This document shows, piece after piece, positions 1 to 6,420 of a stretch of DNA of 15,616 bases. The DNA is taken from assembly GCA_037140715.1 (NCBI GenBank), contig JBAXDX010000069.1, positions 1 to 15,616 of the forward strand, written 5' to 3'. Position numbers and translations under genes: made by a program. The DNA is from JAUZPB01 sp037140715 (GTDB lineage Bacteria > Bacteroidota > Ignavibacteria > Ignavibacteriales > SURF-24). Below the pieces are notes generated by a model. That model worked only from the letters and a program-made list of their open reading frames with translations. It did not search any database and had not been told where the DNA came from. How positions within the stretch are numbered: the first letter of the stretch is position 1; the number at the start of each line of letters is the position of its first letter.

Positions 1-436
1 ACCCGGCAGGTGTCTTGTTACGCTGACTGAGTAAGTGTATCACAAATTAAGCTGTTCACAGTTCCAATAAGCATAAACGGATATACAGCCTGTAATTCAT
101 CTTAATCTTACTCATACTCATAATCTTAATCGCTTCAGGAAAAATGATTATGATTAAGATTATGAGTATGATTAAGAGTGTAATTTTGCGCACACCCCCG
201 GCAAACAGATTACCCATACAGGTAATATGTTTGTAGATAAATAAAAATTAAAATAGTATATTTAAGCCGGTGAAATTCGTAAGGGTAGTGTTTACTCTTA
301 TGATGCGCAGTCCATCCGGTGTTTTGCCTTTCTGAAAAACTACCCGGCATCCGGAGACTTTCAAAACTAAACAGATTTCATAACCGGCAATAATTTCTTC
401 TGCTTATTTTAATAAATTTAATAATGAGATTTTACT
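1..436. other. Non-coding region upstream of purF
   Basis: I see no credible gene in this 436-base stretch. It contains a long inverted repeat made of degenerate hexamers (101-181), a small perfect palindrome ATTACC-cataca-GGTAAT (209-226), a weak promoter-like pair (TTGTAG at 231-236 and TAGTAT at 254-259, 17-base spacing), and then a probably structured leader running to purF. The leader has pairing options that exclude each other: AAGGGTA (281-287) can pair with TACTCTT (293-299), or its GGGTAG part (283-288) can pair with CTACCC (340-345). No U-run terminator is visible before purF and I do not recognise a known riboswitch class. Confidence 0.5.
101..181. repeat. Hexamer-based long inverted repeat
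   Basis: The left arm (101-131) reads as hexamers CTTAAT CTTACT CATACT CATAAT CTTAAT, and the right arm (146-181) as GATTAT GATTAA GATTAT GAGTAT GATTAA GAGTGT. A core of 19 bases pairs perfectly (113-131 with 152-170), and the outer CTTAAT (101-106) can pair with ATTAAG (171-176) if six bases bulge out. The unpaired centre includes 132-145. This looks like two oppositely oriented tracts of a short interspersed GATTAW-type repeat, or one hairpin-forming element. It is too long and has no U-run to be a normal terminator. Its function is unknown. Confidence 0.8.
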
Positions 437-1912
437 TTGGATAACGATAAACCAAAATCATTTTGCGGAATATTTGGAATATATGATCATAACAGAGCTG
501 CCTATATAACCTATTATGGACTGCACGCGCTTCAGCACAGAGGGCAGGAGGCATCAGGTATCGTAACTTCGGAAAAGAAGGAAGACGGACGTGTAATTTT
601 TAACATTCATAAAGATATCGGACTTGTTTCAGAAGTATTTCACAATCCTGAAGTATTAAATGAACATCTGACAGGCTGTGCGGCAATCGGACATAACAGA
701 TATTCAACAACAGGGTCATCGGAATCAAGAAAGAACATTCAGCCTTTTCTGGTTAATTACAGAATGGGTCATCTGGCGGTGGCGCATAACGGAAATCTTA
801 CTAATGCACATATATTACGTGAAGAACTTGTAAATGAAGGAGCGATATTCCAAACTACAAGCGACACAGAAGTAATTCTGCATTTAATCTCAAAAAGCCG
901 GCTTGAAGATCAGGTAAGCCAGATTAAGGAAGCACTTCAAAAAATCGAAGGCGCATATTGTCTTGTGATACTTACAGATGACAAACTAATAGCAGCAAGG
1001 GACCCCTATGGTTTCAGACCGCTGTCTCTCGGAAAGCTGAATGGTTCGTTTATAATAGCTTCTGAAACATGCGCTTTTGATATTAACAGCGCGGAATATA
1101 TAAGAGATATTCAGCCGGGAGAACTTGTCGTTATTGACCGTGAATCTGTAGAACAAAAGAGCATTAAGTCATTTCAGATATTTGATGAATTGCCGGGTAA
1201 GAAACAATGCATTTTTGAATATATCTACTTTTCAAGACCTGACAGCATGATATTTGGGCACAGCGTTGACAAAATAAGACGGAGATTAGGGAAGGTACTC
1301 GCTAAAAAACACCCGGCAACTGATAAGGATGGCGAAAAGGTTATCGTTATAAGTGTGCCGGACAGTTCAAACACGGCGGCTCTTGGTTATGTAAATCAGC
1401 TTGAAAAGGATGGTCTGAAAGCAAGGTTTGAAATCGGACTTATAAGAAGTCATTACATAGGAAGAACCTTTATTCAGCCTGGACAATCGAAAAGGGAAGT
1501 GGGCGTTAAAATTAAATTTAACACAGTACGTGGCGTTTTGGAGAATAAAACTATTGTGCTGATTGATGATTCAATTGTACGCGGGACAACATCAAAACTC
1601 CTGATAAATCTGCTTAAGGAAGCTAATCCTAAAGCAATTCATATAAGAATCTCTTCACCTCCGATAATGAACCCCTGCTTTTACGGAATGGATTTCCCGT
1701 CCAAAGAAGAACTTATCGCCAATAAATTCAACGGAAATACTGATAGTATATGCGATTACCTTGAAGTCGACAGTCTTGAATATCTGACGGAAGCAGAACT
1801 TCTTGAAGCAATGGCGGAAAATGAGAAAGACGATTTTTGCGCCGCATGTTTTACCGGAAAATACCCTACGGAGATAAATAAACACTTTACAAAAGATGTT
1901 TATGAAGAATAA
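437..1912 (+). CDS. purF: Amidophosphoribosyltransferase (glutamine PRPP amidotransferase)
   Basis: PurF catalyses the first committed step of purine synthesis, making 5-phosphoribosylamine from PRPP and glutamine in the cytosol. The 491-residue product has an N-terminal Ntn-type glutaminase domain (about 10-235) and a C-terminal phosphoribosyltransferase domain (about 260-475). Cys10 in CGIFGIYDH is the expected nucleophile exposed after removal of a nine-residue propeptide, and the PRPP loop IVLIDDSIVRGTTS lies at 373-386. Cys258, Cys414, Cys468 and Cys471 match the four ligands of the [4Fe-4S] cluster in Bacillus-type PurF, so this is the iron-sulfur form. The start is TTG at 437: a stop at 425-427 closes the frame upstream and no other ATG, GTG or TTG lies before Cys10. 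A six-codon ATG frame (424-444) overlaps this start. It is followed by pgsA after 32 bases. Confidence 0.97.
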   Translation: MDNDKPKSFCGIFGIYDHNRAAYITYYGLHALQHRGQEASGIVTSEKKEDGRVIFNIHKDIGLVSEVFHNPEVLNEHLTGCAAIGHNRYSTTGSSESRKNIQPFLVNYRMGHLAVAHNGNLTNAHILREELVNEGAIFQTTSDTEVILHLISKSRLEDQVSQIKEALQKIEGAYCLVILTDDKLIAARDPYGFRPLSLGKLNGSFIIASETCAFDINSAEYIRDIQPGELVVIDRESVEQKSIKSFQIFDELPGKKQCIFEYIYFSRPDSMIFGHSVDKIRRRLGKVLAKKHPATDKDGEKVIVISVPDSSNTAALGYVNQLEKDGLKARFEIGLIRSHYIGRTFIQPGQSKREVGVKIKFNTVRGVLENKTIVLIDDSIVRGTTSKLLINLLKEANPKAIHIRISSPPIMNPCFYGMDFPSKEELIANKFNGNTDSICDYLEVDSLEYLTEAELLEAMAENEKDDFCAACFTGKYPTEINKHFTKDVYEE

Positions 1913-1944
1913 GATGCAGATTCTAATGATTATATATATTTAAT

Positions 1945-2520
1945 ATGATAAAATTTCAAAAAATTCTGACATTATCGAATCTTCTCAGCTTTCTGAGGCT
2001 TCTTATAAGTATTCCTGTCTATTTCTTGTTTGAGAAGCTTCAACAGGGGACCGGATACAGAATAATACTCCTTTCATTACTCCTTTTTGCTACCGCTACA
2101 GATTTCTTTGACGGTTATTTTGCCAGAAAATTTAATCAGATAACTGAATTTGGCAAATTAATAGACCCTTTGGCAGACAAGATAATTATAGCTGTAATAA
2201 TGGTGCGGCTCTTTTCTCTTGAATTAATACCGGGATATTATTTTTATCTGGTTATCGGCCGCGATATTTTAATTCTGACCGGAGGCATAATTATATCAAA
2301 TAAACTCGGCAAGGTACTGTCTTCAAACCTTCTTGGCAAAATAACGGTAACATTTATCGGATTTTATATAATTGGGATAGTCTTAAATCTTGAAAATAAT
2401 TTATACTGGCTACATAACCTGTTGCTATACAGCAGTCTGACTCTCATTTTTACATCTATGCTCGGCTATATAGTCAGGGCTAAAGAATTATTAACATGGA
2501 ATAAGAATGAATCTGTTTAA
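1945..2520 (+). CDS. pgsA: CDP-alcohol phosphatidyltransferase, likely phosphatidylglycerophosphate synthase
   Basis: This 191-residue inner-membrane protein belongs to the CDP-alcohol phosphatidyltransferase family. The full signature D-x2-DG-x2-AR-x8-G-x3-D-x3-D is present: Asp53, Asp56, Gly57, Ala60, Arg61, Gly70, Asp74 and Asp78. These residues bind the metal and CDP-diacylglycerol. Hydrophobic segments at about 8-30, 38-52, 80-115, 125-147 and 155-175 fit a multi-pass protein. Size and family resemblance suggest PgsA, which joins CDP-diacylglycerol to glycerol 3-phosphate on the way to phosphatidylglycerol; another alcohol acceptor such as inositol or choline cannot be excluded by sequence alone. 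The last 14 bases overlap the start of ftsY, so the two are probably translationally coupled. Confidence 0.88.
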   Translation: MIKFQKILTLSNLLSFLRLLISIPVYFLFEKLQQGTGYRIILLSLLLFATATDFFDGYFARKFNQITEFGKLIDPLADKIIIAVIMVRLFSLELIPGYYFYLVIGRDILILTGGIIISNKLGKVLSSNLLGKITVTFIGFYIIGIVLNLENNLYWLHNLLLYSSLTLIFTSMLGYIVRAKELLTWNKNESV

Positions 2521-3448
2521 GAATATAAATCTCAATAAGTTAAAAGACGGACTTACAAAGACAAGGGATAAACTTGTTGCAAAAATCAGCGAAACGATAA
2601 CAGGAAAAGCAAAACTTGACGATGAATTATTAGACGAGCTGGAAGAGATACTAATCACAGGGGATATTGGATTTGATACAGCCGGTAAGATAATTGAAAA
2701 TACACGGATAAAGTTAAAGGCAGAGAAAGACAGAAGCAAACTGAATGTAATGGATGTAATAAAGTCGGAAATGACGGGTATTCTTGATTCATATAATACT
2801 GATTCCGAATTTAAGAGACTTGATGATATAAAGCCCTTTGTCATTCTGATTGTTGGAGTTAACGGCGCCGGTAAAACTACCACAGTAGGTAAGCTGGCAT
2901 ATAATTATAAGCAGGCTGGTCTGAAAGTTATGATTGGTTCTGCCGATACATTTCGTGCGGCGGCAAATGAGCAACTTGAAATCTGGTCGCAGCGTGCCGG
3001 AGTTGATATAGTACAGCGTGCCATTGGTACTGATCCGTCTGCCGTGGCATTTGATACTGTAACAACAGCAATCCGGAAGAATGTCGATGTAGTCTTAATT
3101 GATACTGCCGGCAGGCTTCACACGAAGAATAATCTGATGGAAGAATTAAAGAAGATAAAGAAAGTTATATCAAAGGTATCAGGCAACGCTCCTCATGAAA
3201 CATTTTTGGTGCTTGACGGGAATACCGGACAAAATGCTCTTGTGCAGGCTGAAAAATTCAGCCATGTTACTGATATATCAGGACTCATTCTGACAAAGCT
3301 GGACGGAACTGCCAAAGGCGGAGTTGTATTTCAAATATGCTCGCAACAGAAAATACCGGTTAAGTATATTGGAGTCGGAGAAGGGATAGATGATCTTCAG
3401 ACATTTGAAGCTAAAAGCTTTGTTGAAGCTTTATTCACGACTGATTAG
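2507..3448 (+). CDS. ftsY: Signal recognition particle receptor FtsY
   Basis: FtsY is the SRP-family GTPase that docks ribosome-SRP complexes at the membrane and pairs with Ffh. The 313-residue product has a helical N domain (about 1-100) and a G domain. Visible motifs are the P-loop GVNGAGKT (117-124), the insertion-box start DTFRAAA (147-153), DTAGR (199-203), TKLD (263-266) and the closing GVGEGIDDL (289-297). The long acidic A domain found in E. coli FtsY is absent; only a short amphipathic, Lys-rich N-terminus precedes the N domain, as in many non-enteric bacteria. The ATG at 2507 lies inside the end of pgsA. It is the last gene of the purF-pgsA-ftsY run, and no strong U-run terminator follows. 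Confidence 0.96.
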   Translation: MNLFKNINLNKLKDGLTKTRDKLVAKISETITGKAKLDDELLDELEEILITGDIGFDTAGKIIENTRIKLKAEKDRSKLNVMDVIKSEMTGILDSYNTDSEFKRLDDIKPFVILIVGVNGAGKTTTVGKLAYNYKQAGLKVMIGSADTFRAAANEQLEIWSQRAGVDIVQRAIGTDPSAVAFDTVTTAIRKNVDVVLIDTAGRLHTKNNLMEELKKIKKVISKVSGNAPHETFLVLDGNTGQNALVQAEKFSHVTDISGLILTKLDGTAKGGVVFQICSQQKIPVKYIGVGEGIDDLQTFEAKSFVEALFTTD

Positions 3449-3642
3449 CGCATATTTAACCGTATCGGAAGGAAGACGGATTCCGGTCTGACTCCGGCAA
3501 GCCGGATGCAGGAATCTGATTCAGCAAATATACAGTACAGATGTAAATAGTTATCAGCATGTCAACAATATTAACACAATTAAAACAGGCTTTTTTATCT
3601 GTTGTCTGAAGACGACAGTTTCCAACGCTAAGGAGTTTTTTT
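3449..3642. other. Intergenic region after ftsY with small hairpins
   Basis: No gene is supported here. Two hairpins are visible. One spans 3479-3516: GATTCC pairs with GGAATC around an inner TCCGG-caag-CCGGA. The other is at 3599-3618: CTGTTGTC-tgaa-GACGACAG, eight pairs with one U-G wobble and a UGAA loop. Neither is followed by a long U-run, so termination after ftsY is possible but not proven. Confidence 0.4.
3599..3618 (+). terminator. Small stem-loop upstream of the DUF433 remnant
   Basis: CTGTTGTC (3599-3606) and GACGACAG (3611-3618) form an eight-pair stem closed by a UGAA tetraloop. The U-G wobble forms only in the + strand transcript. Only three U residues follow, so it would be a weak terminator for the ftsY transcript, or a leader structure of the decayed gene that starts 25 bases later. 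Confidence 0.3.
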
Positions 3643-3863
3643 ATGCAATATAAAAATTTCATTACTATCGGAGCGATATACGTTTTGGTAAACCCTGCGT
3701 AAGAGATACCAGAATCAGCGTTTACGATGTTTTAGGATGGCTGGCGTCAGGTATGTCTGCATAGCAGATAGCAGAAGACTATCCTGAACTAAAAATAGAA
3801 GATATACTTGCCTGCCTTGCATACGCTGCTGAAAAGGAACACAGAATGAAAATTGCTGTATGA
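3643..3863 (+). pseudogene. Decayed DUF433 family (antitoxin-like) gene
   Basis: A strong AAGGAG site (3630-3635) precedes ATG at 3643, which opens with MQYKNFITIG, a typical DUF433 start. That frame soon stops at 3700. Shifting one base near 3673-3680 restores the family core: IRFGKPCVRDTRISVYDVLG, then WLASGMSA, an in-frame TAG at 3762-3764, then QIAEDYPEL, ILACLAYAAEKEHRM and a final TGA at 3861-3863. One missing base plus one codon changed to TAG explain the whole lesion. DUF433 proteins have a winged-helix-like fold and are commonly antitoxins beside a DUF5615 PIN-like toxin. I find no recognisable toxin downstream; in-frame sequence continues past the TGA to 3934 without a family match. 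The decay looks recent because the remaining core is so well kept. Confidence 0.85.
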
Positions 3864-4156
3864 AATTACCGGAAGACAGCAACGAAGCCAATCATTGCCT
3901 GGGATCACATCATCAGATATAAGCACCAGTTCTAAATATTCGGCATAACATTTCATTAAGAAAGTGCCAGTGCTCTTTCTTTATAAGCATAAGGTTACAT
4001 AATCACCATTATGGGTATTATGAGGGGGTAAATTAAAATAGCATTTTCTGTAATATTTATAACAAAATCAGTATTCAGACAATCCTTTCCCGCAGCTTCT
4101 TATTAAGGTACTGATTACAACAGCCTTTTCAAATTGTATAACAGGCATTGGGAAAT
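3864..4156. other. Intergenic region between DUF433 remnant and ricT
   Basis: No gene is supported. A hairpin at 3958-3981 (AAGAAAGTGC-cagt-GCTCTTTCTT, one mismatch) and a palindrome CATAAT-cacc-ATTATG (3998-4013) are visible. A 26-codon - strand frame (4148-4068) exists but resembles nothing I know. The first 70 bases could hold the remains of a toxin partner for the DUF433 remnant, but I cannot show it. Confidence 0.4.
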
Positions 4157-5020
4157 TCAGCCTGCACCCTGTGCATCTTCGTGAATTACTTCTTTAGTTT
4201 CAAATGACAAACAGCATTTAAGTTTTCCGCATGGTCCGCTTAATTTGGAAAAACCTGATGTGCCATTCTGTTCTGAAGCAAGCTGAGTAGTAATTTTCTT
4301 GAAGTTGGTTAAAAATGAAGAACAGCAGAATTCTCGTCCGCAGGTTCCAAGTCCGCCGATTCTTTTAGCTTCGTCCCGGACTCCTATCTGCCTTAGTTCA
4401 ATTCTTGTTCTGAAACTGGAAGCGAGATCTTTGGCAAGTTCGCGGAAATCTATTCTTCCATCAGCCGTATAGAAGAAATAAAGTTTATTGCGGTCGAACT
4501 GATAATGTACATCTACAAGTTTCATATTAAGATTATATTTCTGCATCTTAACCCTGAAGATTTCATCAGCTCTGGTTTCCTCATGAGAGTTTCTTTTGAG
4601 AGTCAGTATATCATTATCATCAGCTTTTCTTAATACAACCGGCAAAGATTCACCGCAAAGCTTAAGCTTATGTCGCTTAATTGAAACAAGCCCGCCTATT
4701 TTTACAACACTTGCCATTTCAATAATTTCATCATGTGAGATGATAATCATATCGTTAATTTTGATAAGGTCCTTAATTTCATTGCTTACGATACAGTAAA
4801 ATAACCCAAGGTTGCCCTTACACGATGCCTCAATAATTACACGACTGTCTTTTTCTCCGGGTTCAATGGATACTGTGTTACAGTCTGAACAATTATCATC
4901 AATTTGATTCGGACAAAGGCAACGCTCTAAAATATCATTATAAATATCTTTATTCTGATGAATATCAGAAGATTTATGTTCAACATGTTCATTAACGACA
5001 GTACCCGATTCGCTGTTCAA
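4157..5020 (-). CDS. ricT: PSP1 domain protein RicT (YaaT)
   Basis: The 287-residue product carries the PSP1/YaaT C-terminal domain, with Cys227, Cys232 and Cys233 in GGLGTCGREFCCSSF and Cys264, Cys269 and Cys270 in GPCGKLKCC. In Bacillus, RicT works with RicA and RicF in an iron-sulfur complex that affects RNase Y-dependent mRNA processing; no RicA or RicF gene is seen here, so the role in this organism is inferred. A second Cys group near the N-terminus (Cys34, Cys36, Cys44, Cys47) could bind metal. The start is TTG at 5020, with GAGG at 5029-5032 at good spacing; the first in-frame Met is residue 91, too far inside. Its Shine-Dalgarno overlaps the holB stop codon, so translation is probably coupled to holB, as in the Bacillus gene order. 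Confidence 0.9.
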   Translation of the reverse strand: MNSESGTVVNEHVEHKSSDIHQNKDIYNDILERCLCPNQIDDNCSDCNTVSIEPGEKDSRVIIEASCKGNLGLFYCIVSNEIKDLIKINDMIIISHDEIIEMASVVKIGGLVSIKRHKLKLCGESLPVVLRKADDNDILTLKRNSHEETRADEIFRVKMQKYNLNMKLVDVHYQFDRNKLYFFYTADGRIDFRELAKDLASSFRTRIELRQIGVRDEAKRIGGLGTCGREFCCSSFLTNFKKITTQLASEQNGTSGFSKLSGPCGKLKCCLSFETKEVIHEDAQGAG

Positions 5021-5030
5021 TTTTAACGCC

Positions 5031-6149
5031 TCAATATCTTAAAGAAGAAAGCTCCAATATAATACTAAGAGCTACAATATTCAAGTTAACATTGCTATCT
5101 ATGGAACGTTCAAGAATATTCAGGTTTGAGATTACACTTAGAATATTTGTTTTCAGAAAGCGCCGGTTAAATTTTTGTATTGTCTCAATATTGTTACTGA
5201 AGTAAAAAGCGGGGAATGAAATTCGCTCGCGCTGAGCATCGTTCAGCCAGTATGTTATCATTTGAATGATTAGTTTTATCGTAACTGACTGTGAATCACC
5301 TAAGGCAGATGTCATTTCCTTTTGTGCGGAATAAAACTTTAAGGCAAGCGAATAACGTAAAATATTGATCACCTTATCTTTCATTTGTTCAAAGTCATAT
5401 TTAAGCAGCTCAAGTGCTCTTGTAACAGAACCATTGGCAAAAGGCGCAATCATTCCTGCAAGATCAGGCGCAATGTTAAAGCGTTCCTTTAACAGCTGAA
5501 TAACATGAGATTCCTGAAGCGGTTCAAAATCAATTACCCAGCTTCTTGAAATTATTGTATCAAGAAGCTGATTTTTATTATTAGTCAACAGAATAAAAAT
5601 GATTCCTTCCGGAGGTTCCTCAAGATTCTTTAGCAAGGCGTTTTGGGCTTCATCATTCATTAAATGAGCGTTGCTTATAATAATCAGCCGGTACTTAATT
5701 TCATCATAATTAATCGAAACAAATTTTTTTATTTCTCTTATACTGCTAATTTTAATTGTATTAGCGTTGCTGACTGCAATTTCATAATACGGATTATCAA
5801 TTTTCTTATTCAACTCACTTTGAATTTCATCAAGCGACTCTTTGCTTAACTTTTCGAGCGATGAATTATCACCGGTTTCATTTTTGCCGCGAGGAAGCGG
5901 CATGATAAACTTAACATAAGGCTCTGACAGATTTGCAATCTTTAATGCGGTTAAACCAGGTTTGTTTTCCCCTGATGTATCACTGTTAAGTAACTGACAG
6001 AATCTTAGAGCGGTAAAATATTTACCGGCACCGGAAGTACCTGAAAATAGAAATGCATGAGGGATCTTTTGAGATAAGTATATTTTCTGAAGGATTTTTT
6101 TTTGGTGTTCCTGTCCTAAGACATCTTTCCAGATTTCTAACATAGGCAT
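5031..6149 (-). CDS. holB: DNA polymerase III subunit delta-prime
   Basis: This is a delta-prime clamp-loader subunit, which helps load the sliding clamp onto primed DNA. The N-terminal AAA+ fold is clear (counting from the GTG at 6170): IPHAFLFSGTSGAGK (36-50), the SNAHLMNDEAQNALLKNLEEPP stretch is split by family-typical spacing, and SRSWVIDFEPL follows. The P-loop Lys50 is followed by Tyr where Ser or Thr is expected, the Walker B acidic residues are replaced (SNAH), and no zinc-binding Cys set is present, so it probably does not hydrolyse ATP. Length of about 370 residues is normal. ATG at 6149 or 6143 gives the best fit to family starts (MLEIWKDVLGQ); a GTG at 6170 is also open but sits in a hairpin. 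Ten bases separate it from ricT. Confidence 0.88.
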   Translation of the reverse strand: MPMLEIWKDVLGQEHQKKILQKIYLSQKIPHAFLFSGTSGAGKYFTALRFCQLLNSDTSGENKPGLTALKIANLSEPYVKFIMPLPRGKNETGDNSSLEKLSKESLDEIQSELNKKIDNPYYEIAVSNANTIKISSIREIKKFVSINYDEIKYRLIIISNAHLMNDEAQNALLKNLEEPPEGIIFILLTNNKNQLLDTIISRSWVIDFEPLQESHVIQLLKERFNIAPDLAGMIAPFANGSVTRALELLKYDFEQMKDKVINILRYSLALKFYSAQKEMTSALGDSQSVTIKLIIQMITYWLNDAQRERISFPAFYFSNNIETIQKFNRRFLKTNILSVISNLNILERSIDSNVNLNIVALSIILELSSLRY

Positions 6150-6153
6150 AGAG

Positions 6154-6175
6154 AAAAGGTGCCTGAGCACCTTTT
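6154..6175 (-). promoter_or_regulatory. Perfect hairpin between the DUF2795 gene and holB
   Basis: AAAAGGTGC (6154-6162) and GCACCTTTT (6167-6175) pair perfectly over nine bases around a four-base loop. In the - strand transcript the stem overlaps the stop codon of the upstream DUF2795 gene and ends five to eleven bases before the likely holB ATGs. Its 3' arm ends in UUUU followed by CUCU, so it could act as a weak terminator or processing site, or it could mask the holB start region until a ribosome finishing the upstream gene opens it. Which of these is true is inference. Confidence 0.6.
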
Positions 6176-6401
6176 AGTTAAAATCATCATCGTCATTATA
6201 AAAGAAGTCCTCTTCACTCGGATAGTCTGGCCAAATATCCTCAATTGTTTCATAAGGCTCCTCTGAATCCTCCAGCTCCTGAAGATTTTCAACTACTTCA
6301 AGCGGTGCTCCAATTCTTTCTGCATAGTCTATTAGTTCTTCCTTCGTAGCCGGCCAAGGGGCATCATCAAGGAAAGAAGCAAGTTCTACTGTCCAAATCA
6401 T
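6174..6401 (-). CDS. Small acidic DUF2795 family protein
   Basis: The 75-residue product starts MIWTVELASFLDDAPWPATK, followed by EELIDYAERIGAPLEVVENL, which matches the DUF2795 family as found in Bacteroidota. The biochemical role is not known to me. The C-terminal half is strikingly acidic and aromatic (YETIEDIWPDYPSEEDFFYN, then DDDD), with no Cys and no membrane segment, so it should be a soluble cytosolic protein, perhaps a protein-binding adaptor. The ATG at 6401 has a textbook AGGAG at 6410-6414 with eight-base spacing, one of the few strong ribosome sites in the window, suggesting high expression. It lies 19 bases after the M23 peptidase gene and just before holB. Confidence 0.85.
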   Translation of the reverse strand: MIWTVELASFLDDAPWPATKEELIDYAERIGAPLEVVENLQELEDSEEPYETIEDIWPDYPSEEDFFYNDDDDFN

Positions 6402-6420
6402 ATATTTTACTCCTGGGAAT

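Noticed and set aside
209..226. Palindrome ATTACC-cataca-GGTAAT as an operator for purF
   Set aside because: Only six bases per arm, and no known purine repressor site matches; palindromes of this size occur by chance.
3456..3662. A 68-codon - strand frame after ftsY
   Set aside because: It runs antisense over the hairpins and the start of the DUF433 remnant and resembles nothing.
3958..3981. Hairpin AAGAAAGTGC-cagt-GCTCTTTCTT as a terminator for ricT
   Set aside because: It lies about 175 bases past the ricT stop, has a mismatch and no U-run on either strand, so I could not support a terminator call.
4068..4148. A 26-codon - strand frame (MPVIQFEKAVVISTLIRSCG...) downstream of ricT
   Set aside because: Protein-like composition, but very short, without ribosome site and without a family match; it is not followed by a regulated gene, so it is not a leader peptide either.
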